Assembly (NCBI RefSeq): GCF_004123805.1
Contig: NZ_RWJX01000003.1
Location: 62,001 to 126,000 of the forward strand
Source: Cellulomonas endophytica
GTDB lineage: Bacteria > Actinomycetota > Actinomycetes > Actinomycetales > Cellulomonadaceae
Length of the DNA: 64,000 bases
Direction of reading: 5' to 3'
Positions 52,612-61,378 of the stretch are shown here, in pieces (the first letter of the stretch is position 1; each line of letters begins with the position of its first letter). Below the pieces are notes generated by a model. It did no database searches and was not told the DNA's origin. It saw only the letters and a list, made by a program, of their open reading frames with translations. Made by a program: the position numbers and the translations under genes.

Positions 52612-53376
52612 TCAGGACCGGGCGCCGCGGGGGCCCCGGGACACGGCGGGCAGGGGCACGGCGGGCAGGGGCACGGCGCGGACGGCGGGGCCGTCGGCCC
52701 AGGCGGCGGCGGAGCCCGACCACAGCCACGCCGCGACCTGGTCGGTGAGGGCGGCGCGGTCGGGGCAGCCGGGCTCGCCGCGGTGCGTCATCCACCACTC
52801 CCCCGCCCCGCGGACGTAGCCGACCGCCCCGGCGGCCCAGGCCTGCGCCGCCCAGGCGTCCGGCGCGCCGCCGTCGGCCGCGAGCCGGGCGAAGTGCCCG
52901 GCGACGAGCGTCGCGGCCGAGGCGACGAAGTGCCCCAGCGGCCCGCCGGCCTCCAGCGAGCCGTCCCGCGTGACGTAGGCGTAGACGTTCGGGGACTGCT
53001 CGATCGTGTCGAGGTAGACCGCGACCATCGCGCGCAGGCCCTCCCTCGGCGACGGCGCCACGCGCAGCACGCCCGCGAGCGCGCCCTGGATCTGCCCGAC
53101 GACGGCCTCGCCGACGGCTATCTGCAGCCCCGTCTTGTCGCCGAAGTAGCGGTAGACGATCGACTTGGACGTGCCGGCCGCGGCGGCGATCTCCTCCATG
53201 GAGACGTCGGGGCCGCCGTGGTGGACGGTGCGGCGCGCGACGCGCACGAGCTCGGCCCGTCGCGCCTCGCGGTGCTCGGCCCACCGCGTGTGGCGGCCAT
53301 CCGCGTCCTCGCGCACGGCCTCGCGCACGGCCTCGCGCCCCGCGCCCTCGTCGGCCCCCTCGGTGATCCGGCTCAC
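52612..53376 (-). CDS. TetR-family transcriptional regulator
   Basis: The product has 254 residues. The helix-turn-helix is VSMEEIAAAAGTSKSIVYRYFGDK, preceded by a highly charged arm with a REAVREAVRE repeat. The long ligand-binding domain has YLDTIEQSPNVYAYV. The GTG at 53376 lies 7 bases after a -10-like TACCGT with no RBS, so the mRNA may be leaderless. It probably controls the divergent thiolase operon and itself through the palindrome at 53384-53400. An upstream frame extension to 53520 would run through that palindrome and is unlikely. Confidence 0.82.
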   Translation of the reverse strand: MSRITEGADEGAGREAVREAVREDADGRHTRWAEHREARRAELVRVARRTVHHGGPDVSMEEIAAAAGTSKSIVYRYFGDKTGLQIAVGEAVVGQIQGALAGVLRVAPSPREGLRAMVAVYLDTIEQSPNVYAYVTRDGSLEAGGPLGHFVASAATLVAGHFARLAADGGAPDAWAAQAWAAGAVGYVRGAGEWWMTHRGEPGCPDRAALTDQVAAWLWSGSAAAWADGPAVRAVPLPAVPLPAVSRGPRGARS

Positions 53377-53383
53377 AGGACGG

Positions 53384-53400
53384 ACGGTATCAGGTACCGT
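53384..53400. promoter_or_regulatory. TetR-type operator ACGGTATCAGGTACCGT in the divergent promoter
   Basis: Arms ACGGTA and TACCGT are separated by 5 bases. Each arm read outward is a -10-like TACCGT, one for the TetR gene (minus) and one for the thiolase operon (plus), so a bound repressor would cover both promoters at once. No convincing -35 boxes are seen. Confidence 0.6.
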
Positions 53401-53485
53401 GGGTCCCGGACAGTGCCGGACGCGCCCCGTGGGGCCGGGCGGCGCCGGCCGCGGCAGCACATCGACGGCGATGCGGGAGGCAGCT

Positions 53486-54865
53486 GTGACACCTTCGTCC
53501 ACCCTCGGCGACCCGGGCACCCGGGTCGGGGACCACAGCGGGGCGGTGCCCGGCGGGACCCGACCGGCCTACGTCCTCGGCGGCAACCGCACCCCGTTCG
53601 CGCGGGCCGGCGGCCGGTACGCGCACGCCTCGAACCTCGACCTGCTCACGGCGGCCCTCGACGGGCTCGTCGCGCGCCACGGGCTGCAGGGCGAGCGGGT
53701 CGGCGAGGTCGCGGCCGGCGCCGTCCTCAAGCACAGCCGCGACTTCAACCTCACCCGCGAGGCCGTCCTCGGGTCGGCGCTCTCGGCCACGACGCCGGCG
53801 TACGACGTGCAGCAGGCGTGCGCCACGGGCCTCGAGGCCGTCGTCGGCCTGGCGAACAAGATCCGCCTCGGGCAGCTGGAGTCGGCGGTGGCCGGCGGCG
53901 TCGACAGCGCCTCCGACGCGCCCGTCGCGCTCAACGACCGCCTGCGCCGGGCCCTGCTCGACCTGCGCCGGGCGCGCACGCCCCAGGCCCGGCTCGCGGT
54001 GCTGGCGCGGCTGCGGCCGGGGGACCTGGCACCGGAGGCGCCGACGGCCGGGGAGCCCCGGACGGGCCTGTCCATGGGCGAGCACCAGGCGATCACCACC
54101 GCGCAGTGGGGCATCACACGCGCCGCGCAGGACGAGCTCGCGCTGCGCAGCCACCAGCGCCTCGGGGCGGCGTGGGACGCGGGGGTCTTCGACGACCTCG
54201 TCACGCCCTACCGCGGGCTCGTGCGGGACGCGAACCTGCGCGCGGACACCTCGCTGGAGAAGCTGGCCGCGCTGAAGCCCGTCTTCGGGCGCGGGCTGGA
54301 CGCGCCCGCGACGATGACGGCGGGCAACTCCACGCCGCTCACCGACGGCGCCTCGACGGTGCTGCTCGGCTCCCGGGAGTGGGCGGCCGAGCACGGCCTC
54401 ACGCCCTGGGCGGCGGTCGTGGACGCGGAGGTCGCGGCGGTCGACTTCGTGCACGGCGAGGACGGCCTGCTGCTCGCCCCGGCGTTCGCGGTGCCGCGGC
54501 TGCTCGCCCGTCACGGGCTGGCGCTGGAGGACCTCGACCTCGTCGAGATCCACGAGGCCTTCGCCGCCACCGTCCTGTGCACCCTCGCCGCCTGGGAGAG
54601 CGAGACGTTCGGCCGCGAGCGCCTCGGGCTCGACGGCGCGTTCGGCACGGTGAAGGAGGACCGCCTCAACGTGCACGGGTCGTCCCTCGCCGCGGGCCAC
54701 CCCTTCGCGGCGACCGGCGGCCGGGTCGTCGCCACCGTCGCCCAGGAGCTGCACCGGCGCCGCGCGGAGCTGCGCGCCGCCGGCGAGGACCGCCCCGTTC
54801 GCGCCCTCGTCTCCGTCTGCGCGGCCGGCGGCCTCGGCGTCGCCGCGCTGCTCGAGGCGGCGTGA
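53486..54865 (+). CDS. acetyl-CoA acyltransferase (thiolase, FadI/FadA2 type)
   Basis: The product has 459 residues. The acyl-accepting cysteine is in VQQACATGLEAV, the second set is HEAFAAT, GHPFAATGGR and CAAGGLG. The first ~30 residues are poorly conserved. GTG 53486 has GGGAGG at 53475-53480; an ATG at 53471 would put the RBS inside the gene. It cleaves 3-ketoacyl-CoA or condenses acyl-CoAs. The next gene's ATG overlaps the stop by one base. Confidence 0.88.
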   Translation: MTPSSTLGDPGTRVGDHSGAVPGGTRPAYVLGGNRTPFARAGGRYAHASNLDLLTAALDGLVARHGLQGERVGEVAAGAVLKHSRDFNLTREAVLGSALSATTPAYDVQQACATGLEAVVGLANKIRLGQLESAVAGGVDSASDAPVALNDRLRRALLDLRRARTPQARLAVLARLRPGDLAPEAPTAGEPRTGLSMGEHQAITTAQWGITRAAQDELALRSHQRLGAAWDAGVFDDLVTPYRGLVRDANLRADTSLEKLAALKPVFGRGLDAPATMTAGNSTPLTDGASTVLLGSREWAAEHGLTPWAAVVDAEVAAVDFVHGEDGLLLAPAFAVPRLLARHGLALEDLDLVEIHEAFAATVLCTLAAWESETFGRERLGLDGAFGTVKEDRLNVHGSSLAAGHPFAATGGRVVATVAQELHRRRAELRAAGEDRPVRALVSVCAAGGLGVAALLEAA

Positions 54866-56334
54866 TGACGACGACGACGCCCCGCCCCGCCCTCCACCGC
54901 CCGGCGACGGACCGCCCCGGCCCCGTCCCGGGCAGCGATCCCGGCAGCGATCCTGCGCTCACGTCCGCCGACGCCTACCTCCGGCTCGTGCAGGCCGGGC
55001 CCGCGGCGGCGGTCGCGCGGCGCCTCGGCCTGCCGCGCCCGCCGGTGCTGCGCCGCCACGTGCCCGGCGCCCCCCTCGTCGAGGGGCCCGTGCTCGTGCT
55101 CGGGCGCGGGGCGGAGGCCGACGCGCTCGCCGGCCTGCTCGCCGCCGCACCCGCCGCCGGCGGCCGGGCGGACGGCTGGGACCTCGACGTCCACCGCCAC
55201 CCCACCGAGGGGCTGCGCTACGGCGCCGTCGTGCTCGCGCTCACCGGGCTCGAGCACCCGGGCGACCTCGCCGACCCCGTGCTGGCCCTCGCCGGCGTCC
55301 TGCGCCGCCTGGCGCCCGCGGGGCGCGTCGTCACCGTCTCCCGGCCGGCGCGCGCCGGTGACCCGCCCGCACGGGCCGCGGCACGGCAGGCCGTCGACGG
55401 GTTCCTGCGCTCCCTGGCCAAGGAGCTGCGCGGCGGGGCGACGGGCAACGGCGTCGTGGTCGCCGACGGGGTCGACGTGCTGGCCCCGGCGGTGCTCGGC
55501 ACGCTGCGGTTCCTGCTCTCGGCCCGGTCGGCCTTCGTCGACGGGCAGCTCCTTCCCGTCGACTCCGGCGCGGGGACGCTGCCGGCCGACCCCGAGCGCC
55601 CCCTCGAGGGCCGGGTCGCGGTCGTCACGGGCGCGGCCCGGGGCATCGGCGCGGCCATCGCGTCCGTGCTGGCCCGCGACGGCGCCCGCGTCGTCGCGGT
55701 GGACGTCCCCGCGGCGGGCGAGGCCCTCGCCGGCGTCGCGAACGGCGTCCGCGGCACCGCGCTCGCGCTCGACGTCACGTCCCGCGACGCCGGGCGGCGG
55801 ATCCTCGAGCACGCCCTCGCCCGCCACGGCCACCTCGACGTCGTCGTGCACAACGCGGGGATCACCCGCGACAAGCTGCTGGCCAACACGACGCCGGACC
55901 GCTGGGCCTCCGTGCTGGCCGTCAACGTGGAGGCGCCGCTGCGCATCACGGAGCACCTGCTCGCCGCCGGCGCGCTCACCGACGCCCCCCGGGTCGTCGC
56001 GCTGGCGTCCACCTCCGGCATCGCGGGCAACCGGGGCCAGACCGGCTACGCCGCGTCGAAGGCCGCCGTCATGGGCATGGTCGCCGCGACGGCACCCCTG
56101 CTGGCGGCCGTGGGCGGTACGGCCAACGCGGTCGCGCCGGGCTTCGTCGAGACGGAGATGACGGCCCGCATCCCCGCGCTCACGCGGCAGGTCGCGCGCC
56201 GGCTCAACACCCTGCAGCAGGGCGGCCTGCCCGTCGACGTCGCGGAGGCGGTGGCGTTCCTCGCCTCGCCGGCCGCGGGCGGCATCCTGGGGCAGACCCT
56301 GCGGGTGTGCGGGCAGAGCATGGTGGGCCGGTGA
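54865..56334 (+). CDS. two-domain SDR 3-oxoacyl reductase (FabG4-like)
   Basis: The product has 489 residues, about twice a normal FabG. The N-terminal half (about 35-240) looks like a degenerate Rossmann/flavodoxin-like domain. The C-terminal half is a full SDR: TGAARGIG (255-262), HNAG (329-332), Y395 and K399 in YAASK. This matches the high-molecular-weight FabG4 of mycobacteria (Rv0242c), which reduces 3-ketoacyl-CoA with NADH. ATG 54865 shares a base with the thiolase stop; the gene ends in a 4-base overlap with the dehydratase gene. Confidence 0.85.
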   Translation: MTTTTPRPALHRPATDRPGPVPGSDPGSDPALTSADAYLRLVQAGPAAAVARRLGLPRPPVLRRHVPGAPLVEGPVLVLGRGAEADALAGLLAAAPAAGGRADGWDLDVHRHPTEGLRYGAVVLALTGLEHPGDLADPVLALAGVLRRLAPAGRVVTVSRPARAGDPPARAAARQAVDGFLRSLAKELRGGATGNGVVVADGVDVLAPAVLGTLRFLLSARSAFVDGQLLPVDSGAGTLPADPERPLEGRVAVVTGAARGIGAAIASVLARDGARVVAVDVPAAGEALAGVANGVRGTALALDVTSRDAGRRILEHALARHGHLDVVVHNAGITRDKLLANTTPDRWASVLAVNVEAPLRITEHLLAAGALTDAPRVVALASTSGIAGNRGQTGYAASKAAVMGMVAATAPLLAAVGGTANAVAPGFVETEMTARIPALTRQVARRLNTLQQGGLPVDVAEAVAFLASPAAGGILGQTLRVCGQSMVGR

Positions 56335-57311
56335 CGGACGGACCGGGGCGCCCACGGCGCGAGACCGTCCTGCCCGCCGTGCCGGCGCTGGGCGGCCTCT
56401 ACGCCGCGGGCGCCCGGGCGTCGCTGCGGGCCCGGCTGTCCCCCGCGGGCCGCGCAGCGGCCGGCCGTCCGGCGCCCGCCCTGCCCGACGTCGCGCACGT
56501 GGTCCGGGGCGTGACGGCCGACGCCGACCACCTCACGGCGTACCAGCACCTGCTGGGCGAGAGCGCCACGGACACGCTGCCGCCGGGGTTCGTGCACGTG
56601 CTGGCGTTCCCCGTGGCGATGTCCGTCATGACGGCGCCGGGCTTCCCGCTGCCGCTCCTGGGGATGGTCCACCTGGCCAACCGGGTGGAGCAGCGGCGGC
56701 CGGTGCGCCTCGGCGACCGCCTCGACGTCCGCGCCTGGGCGCAGGACCTGCACCCGCACCCCCGGGGCACGAGCGTGCGGCTGGTCGCCGAGGTCGAGGT
56801 CGACGGGGAGACGGTGTGGACCGGGGTCTCCACCTACCTGGCGAAGGGCGTGGCGGCCGGCGTGGGCGCCGAGGGCACGGGCATGGGCGGCACGGGCACG
56901 GACGGCACGGGCACGGACGGCACGGGCACGGACGGCACGGGCACGGACGGCACGGACCCGCGCCCGCTCCCCACCGCCCGCTGGCGCCTCCCGGCGGACA
57001 CCGGGCGCCGCTACGCCGCCGTCTCCGGGGACCGCAACCCCCTCCACCTGTCGGTCGCGACGGCCCGGGCCCTCGGCCAGCCCCGCCCCCTCGCGCACGG
57101 CATGCACACCGCGGCACGCGCGCTCGCGCAGGTGGGGCCGGCGCGCGGGGACGCGCTCGTGTGGACGGCGACGTTCGGCAGCCCCGTGCGGCTGCCCGCG
57201 ACGGTCGACGTGGCGGTGGCCCGGGCCGGCGACGGCTGGACGGTCACGGGCACGGGCCGCGGCGGGCGCCACCACCTCACCGTCGGCGTGGCGCCCCTCG
57301 TCGGGACCTGA
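56331..57311 (+). CDS. double hot-dog MaoC-type 3-hydroxyacyl dehydratase (HtdX-like)
   Basis: The product has 326 residues with two hot-dog folds. The first is at about 60-180 (HVLAFPVAMSVM, MVHLANRV); the second, after a repetitive linker, has the hydratase-type motif SGDRNPLHLSVATARALGQP and LAHGMHT. The linker is made of GTGTD repeats at about 187-209. HtdX-type enzymes hydrate or dehydrate long acyl chains. The GTG overlaps the reductase stop by 4 bases. Gene order thiolase, FabG4, HtdX mirrors the mycobacterial fadA2-fabG4-htdX locus. Confidence 0.85.
   Translation: MTDGPGRPRRETVLPAVPALGGLYAAGARASLRARLSPAGRAAAGRPAPALPDVAHVVRGVTADADHLTAYQHLLGESATDTLPPGFVHVLAFPVAMSVMTAPGFPLPLLGMVHLANRVEQRRPVRLGDRLDVRAWAQDLHPHPRGTSVRLVAEVEVDGETVWTGVSTYLAKGVAAGVGAEGTGMGGTGTDGTGTDGTGTDGTGTDGTDPRPLPTARWRLPADTGRRYAAVSGDRNPLHLSVATARALGQPRPLAHGMHTAARALAQVGPARGDALVWTATFGSPVRLPATVDVAVARAGDGWTVTGTGRGGRHHLTVGVAPLVGT
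56889..56957 (+). repeat. 15-base in-frame tandem repeat encoding GTGTD
   Basis: Four perfect copies of GGCACGGGCACGGAC and a partial fifth lie inside the dehydratase gene, between the two hot-dog domains. The unit length keeps the frame, so copy-number change would only lengthen or shorten the linker. Confidence 0.85.
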
Positions 57312-57337
57312 TCCGGACCCGAGCCGGGGCCGCCCGC

Positions 57338-57820
57338 TCAGAGCTCGACGGTGAGGTTCTCCCCGCCGTCGTAGCGCTCCCCCGTGACCTTCGACTTCAC
57401 GAGGCTGAGGACGGTGGCGACGCGGCCGCCGGGGGACTGCCAGTACTCGGCGGTCGCGCCGTGGACGACGACGATCCGCAGCCCCGGGGTGTCGGGGCCG
57501 TCGGGGTACCAGGCCTCCGCCGTCGGGCCCCACAGCTCGCGCGCCTTCGCGGTGTCGTCGAGGACCTCCGCGCTGCCCGCCACGGACAGCCACGACGTGC
57601 CCGAGGCGAAGGAGACGTTCGCGGGGCTGCCGGCCTCGATCTCGTGGACCTTGTGGCTGTCGGCGTCGGCGAAGAACCACAGGTCCCCGTCGAAGTCCAC
57701 GTCCTGCACGCCCATGGGGCGGCTGACGAGCTGGCCGTCGGGCGCGACGGTCGTGAGCATCGCGATGCGCGTCTCCTTCACGAGGCGGACGACGGTCTCG
57801 CGCGGGCTCTCGGTGCTCAT
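57338..57820 (-). CDS. general stress protein 26-like split-barrel flavoprotein (PPOX family)
   Basis: The product has 160 residues. RIAMLTTVAPDGQLVSRPMGVQDVDFDGDLWFFAD is the N-terminal strand pattern of Pyridox_ox_2/GS26-like proteins, and the C-terminal WQSPGGRVATVLSLVKSKVTG is typical. These bind FMN or FAD; their enzymatic role is mostly unknown. ATG 57820 has a GGAG upstream. It is convergent with the dehydratase gene, 26 bases apart. Confidence 0.82.
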   Translation of the reverse strand: MSTESPRETVVRLVKETRIAMLTTVAPDGQLVSRPMGVQDVDFDGDLWFFADADSHKVHEIEAGSPANVSFASGTSWLSVAGSAEVLDDTAKARELWGPTAEAWYPDGPDTPGLRIVVVHGATAEYWQSPGGRVATVLSLVKSKVTGERYDGGENLTVEL

Positions 57821-57974
57821 GGCGGTGCTCCCTCGGGGCGTGACGGGTGGGGCGGCGCGCCGGGCGCGCGCCCCGCCCACGCTAGGCACGCCCGGCGCGG
57901 ACGGCACGCGGGGCGACCCCCGAGCGGTTAGCGTCGGGCACGGCGGAGGCGGACGGGACGCGACGGAGGTGGCG

Positions 57975-58283
57975 ATGACGGTGGTCCTCGCGGTCGTCGC
58001 GGGCGCGCTCACCGGTGCCGGGGTCCGCTGGGCGCACCGGCGGGCCGTGCGCCAGGGCCGGCCCGCGTGGGAGCGCCGGGCCGTGCTGGGGCTCGCGCTC
58101 GTCGCCCTCCTCGCGCTCGCCGGCAGCCTCGCGCCCCACGACACGCAGCGCCTGCTGCCCGCGCTGGCGGTGTCCTACGCCGCGGCGCTCGTCGTCGTCG
58201 CGGTCCGCGACCGGCGGCGGGACCCGCGCGCCGCCCCCGTGCCGGGGTCGCCGCCCAACCCCCGCCGGGGCGCCCTCGGCTGA
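57975..58283 (+). CDS. small membrane protein of unknown function
   Basis: The product has 102 residues with three hydrophobic segments (about 2-17, 38-55 and 62-80) and a basic, proline-rich tail. GGAGGT (57965-57970) precedes the ATG, supporting translation. I recognise no family. It lies 97 bases before the UvrA2-like gene on the same strand and could share its transcript. Confidence 0.5.
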   Translation: MTVVLAVVAGALTGAGVRWAHRRAVRQGRPAWERRAVLGLALVALLALAGSLAPHDTQRLLPALAVSYAAALVVVAVRDRRRDPRAAPVPGSPPNPRRGALG

Positions 58284-58380
58284 GCGGCCGCCCGTCCCAC
58301 CCCGATGAGTTCGGCCTCCCGCGCAGGTCGGAGACCTCGGCGGGGCGCACCCCGCCGCCCGCACCACCAGGAGGACGCCC

Positions 58381-60753
58381 GTGACGACCCTGCCCGCCGA
58401 GGCCCCCACCGACCCCGAGGCCCGCCCCGCCGCCTGGGACGTCATCCGCATCCGGGGCGCGCGCGAGAACAACCTGCGGGGCGTCGACGTGGACCTCCCC
58501 AAGCGCCGCATCACCGTGCTCACGGGCGTCTCGGGCTCGGGCAAGTCCTCCCTGGCCTTCGACACCGTGGCGGCGGAGTCGCAGCGGCTGCTCAACGAGA
58601 CGCACACCGCGTTCATCCAGAACTTCCTGCCCCAGTCCCGCCAGCCCGAGGCCGACGCCCTCACCGGCCTGACGGCGTCGATCGTCGTCGACCAGCAGCC
58701 CATGGGCGGCTCGTCGCGCTCGACCGTCGGCACCGCGACGGACACCTCCCCCTGGCTGCGCCGGATCTTCGCGCGGCTCGGCACGCCGAACCTCGGCACG
58801 CCCATCGCGTTCTCCTTCAACGACCCGCGCGGCATGTGCCCGGCGTGCGAGGGGCTCGGGACCGTCGCGGCGATCGACGAGGACGCGCTGCTGCACCCCG
58901 ACCGGAGCCTGCGCGAGGGCGCCATCGACTTCCCCGGCTTCGCCCCCGACTCCTGGCTGTGGAAGATCTTCGCCGAGTCCGGCTGGTTCGACGTCGACGC
59001 CAAGGTGCGCGACTGGACCCCCGAGCAGCGCCGGCTGCTCCTGCACGGGCCCGACGAGTCGGTGACCGCCGGCCCGCGCGCCCGCGGCAAGGTCAAGGCC
59101 GAGAAGATCGACGTGGGCGGCATGTCGCTGTCCTACGAGGCCCTGCTGCCCCGGCTGCGCCGCAGCGTGCTGAGCAAGAACCCCGAGTCGCTCCAGTCCC
59201 ACATCCGCACCGCGGTGGAGCGCATCTCCACCTTCGGGCGCTGCGAGGAGTGCGCGGGCAGCCGCCTCAACGCCGCGGCGCGGGGGAGCCTCGTCGCCGG
59301 GCGGTCCATCGGCTGGTGCTCCGACGCGCAGGTGTCCGACCTCGCCGCGTGGGTGCGCGGCCTCGACGCCCCCGAGCACCGGCCGGTGCTCGACGACCTC
59401 GCCGACCGCCTCGACGCCCTCGTCCGGATCGGCCTGGGCTACCTCAGCCTCAGCCGCCCGAGCGCGACGCTCTCGGGCGGGGAGTCCCAGCGCGTGAAGA
59501 TGGTCCGCCACCTGGGCTCGGCGCTCACCGACCTCACCTACGTCTTCGACGAGCCGAGCGTCGGGCTGCACCCCCACGACATCCACCGCATGAACGAGCT
59601 GCTCGTCGCGCTGAGGGACAAGGGCAACACCGTGCTCGTCGTGGAGCACAAGCCCGAGGTCATGGCGATCGCCGACCACGTCGTCGACATGGGCCCCGGC
59701 GCCGGCGCCGCGGGCGGCACCATCGTCTACCAGGGCGACCTGCCGGGGCTGCGGGCCTCGGGCACGCTCACCGGGCGGCACCTGCAGGCCCTCCAGCCGA
59801 TCAAGCGCGACGTGCGCACCCCGACGGGGTCGCTGCGGGTCGAGGGCGCGCGCACGCACAACCTCCAGGACGTCACCGTGGAGATCCCGACCGGCGTCCT
59901 CACGGTCGTCACCGGGGTGGCCGGCTCGGGCAAGAGCTCGCTCGTCCGGGTCGAGCTGCCGCGCCGGTACCCCGACGTCGTCGTGGTCGACCAGGCGACG
60001 ACCCGCGGCTCGCGCCGCTCGAACTCCGCCACCTACACCGGGATGCTCGAGCACATCCGCAAGGCGTTCGGCAAGGCGAACGGGGTCAAGCCCGCGCTGT
60101 TCTCCGCGAACTCCGAGGGCGCCTGCCCCGAGTGCGGCGGCCTCGGCGTCATCTACACCGACCTCGGCAACCTCGAGCCCATGACCTCCCCCTGCGAGGT
60201 CTGCGGCGGGCGCCGGTACACCGAGAGGGTGCTGGGCTACACCCTGCGGGGGCGGTCCATCGCCGACGTGCTCGAGATGTCCGTGGTCGAGGCGCGCACC
60301 TTCTTCACCGAGCGCGCGGAGAGGCCGGTCGCGACGACCCTGGCGGCGATGGAGGACGTCGGCATCGGCTACCTCACCCTCGGCCAGCCGCTGTCGACCC
60401 TCTCCGGCGGCGAGCGGCAGCGCCTCAAGCTCGCCATCGAGCTGGGCTCGCCCGCGGACGTCTACGTGCTCGACGAGCCGACGACGGGCCTGCACATGTC
60501 CGACGTCGACCGGCTCATCGCCCTGCTCGACCGGTTCGTCGACGCCGGCTCGACCGTCGTGGTCATCGAGCACAACCTCGACGTCGTCTCCCGCGCCGAC
60601 CACGTCCTCGACCTCGGCCCGGGCGCGGGCGCGCAGGGCGGTCGCGTCGTCCACGAGGGGCCGCCGCTGGCCCTGGCGCAGCACCCCTCGTCGCTCACGG
60701 GGCTGCACCTGGCACGGCGCCACGGCCTGCCGGAGCCGGGACCGGCGCGCTAG
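58381..60753 (+). CDS. UvrA2-like ABC ATPase (excinuclease subunit A paralogue)
   Basis: The product has 790 residues. Two ABC modules are present: Walker A TGVSGSGKSSLAFDT and TGVAGSGKSSLVRVEL, signatures LSGGESQRVKM and LSGGERQRLKL, Walker B VFDEPSVGLHP and VLDEPTTGLHM. Zinc-finger halves CPACEGLG, CEECAGSR, CPECGGLG and CEVCGGRR are retained. It is about 160 residues shorter than canonical UvrA and lacks much of the UvrB-interaction insert, as in UvrA2/DrrC proteins linked to tolerance of DNA-binding drugs. AGGAGG (58369-58374) fixes the GTG. The housekeeping uvrA should be elsewhere. Confidence 0.9.
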   Translation: MTTLPAEAPTDPEARPAAWDVIRIRGARENNLRGVDVDLPKRRITVLTGVSGSGKSSLAFDTVAAESQRLLNETHTAFIQNFLPQSRQPEADALTGLTASIVVDQQPMGGSSRSTVGTATDTSPWLRRIFARLGTPNLGTPIAFSFNDPRGMCPACEGLGTVAAIDEDALLHPDRSLREGAIDFPGFAPDSWLWKIFAESGWFDVDAKVRDWTPEQRRLLLHGPDESVTAGPRARGKVKAEKIDVGGMSLSYEALLPRLRRSVLSKNPESLQSHIRTAVERISTFGRCEECAGSRLNAAARGSLVAGRSIGWCSDAQVSDLAAWVRGLDAPEHRPVLDDLADRLDALVRIGLGYLSLSRPSATLSGGESQRVKMVRHLGSALTDLTYVFDEPSVGLHPHDIHRMNELLVALRDKGNTVLVVEHKPEVMAIADHVVDMGPGAGAAGGTIVYQGDLPGLRASGTLTGRHLQALQPIKRDVRTPTGSLRVEGARTHNLQDVTVEIPTGVLTVVTGVAGSGKSSLVRVELPRRYPDVVVVDQATTRGSRRSNSATYTGMLEHIRKAFGKANGVKPALFSANSEGACPECGGLGVIYTDLGNLEPMTSPCEVCGGRRYTERVLGYTLRGRSIADVLEMSVVEARTFFTERAERPVATTLAAMEDVGIGYLTLGQPLSTLSGGERQRLKLAIELGSPADVYVLDEPTTGLHMSDVDRLIALLDRFVDAGSTVVVIEHNLDVVSRADHVLDLGPGAGAQGGRVVHEGPPLALAQHPSSLTGLHLARRHGLPEPGPAR

Positions 60754-61340
60754 ACGTCCCCCGGGACCGGCGGCAGCCCGAGCCGCGCGCGCAGGCCGGC
60801 GCGCGCGGCGGGCCACTCGTCGGCGAGGATCGAGAAGTACGCCGTGTCGCCGCGGGTGCCGTCCGGTGCGAGGCGGTGGCTGCGCAGCACGCCCTCGGCC
60901 GTCGCGCCGAGGCGGGCGATGGCGGCGAGGGAGCGGGCGTTCCGGCTGTCCGCGCGCAGCGCGACGCGCGCCATGCCCCAGCCGTCGAACGCCTGCGTCA
61001 GGAGCGCGAGCTTCGTCGCGGGGTTCGTCGGCCCGCCCCACCACGGCCGGCCGTAGAAGGTGTGGCCGATCTCGAGGCGGCGGACGCGGTGGTCGACGTC
61101 GTAGAAGGACGTGCTGCCCCGGACCGTCCCGTCGTCGCCCACCACCGCGAAGGCGAGCCGTCCGGGCGTCTCCAGTGCGGTCGCGACCCACGCGGCGAGG
61201 TCGTCGGCTCCGCGCGGCACGGGCGAGGACATGCCCGCCCAGAGGGCGTCGTCGACGAGCGCGACGAGGGGCGCGGCGTGCTCGGGCCCCAGCGGGACGA
61301 GCTGCACGCCGGCGCCGTCGAGGACCAGGGGGTGTCGCAC
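60750..61340 (-). CDS. GNAT acetyltransferase (RimJ/RimL-like)
   Basis: The product has 196 residues. The pattern VQLVPLGPEHAAPLVAL, FYGRPWWGGPTNPATKLALL and RVALRADSRNARSLAAIARLGATAEGVLRSH is that of the Acetyltransf_3 group, which modify protein N-termini or small molecules. The GTG at 61340 has no strong RBS. Its last 4 bases overlap the convergent UvrA2-like gene, and it starts 38 bases from the divergent pentapeptide gene. Confidence 0.85.
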   Translation of the reverse strand: MRHPLVLDGAGVQLVPLGPEHAAPLVALVDDALWAGMSSPVPRGADDLAAWVATALETPGRLAFAVVGDDGTVRGSTSFYDVDHRVRRLEIGHTFYGRPWWGGPTNPATKLALLTQAFDGWGMARVALRADSRNARSLAAIARLGATAEGVLRSHRLAPDGTRGDTAYFSILADEWPAARAGLRARLGLPPVPGDV

Positions 61341-61378
61341 GGCGGGATCCTGGCACAGCGGGCTGGCAGAGTGGCGCC

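Noticed and set aside
58381-60753. Housekeeping uvrA
   Set aside because: The protein is about 160 residues too short and lacks much of the UvrB-binding insert, fitting UvrA2/DrrC-type proteins.
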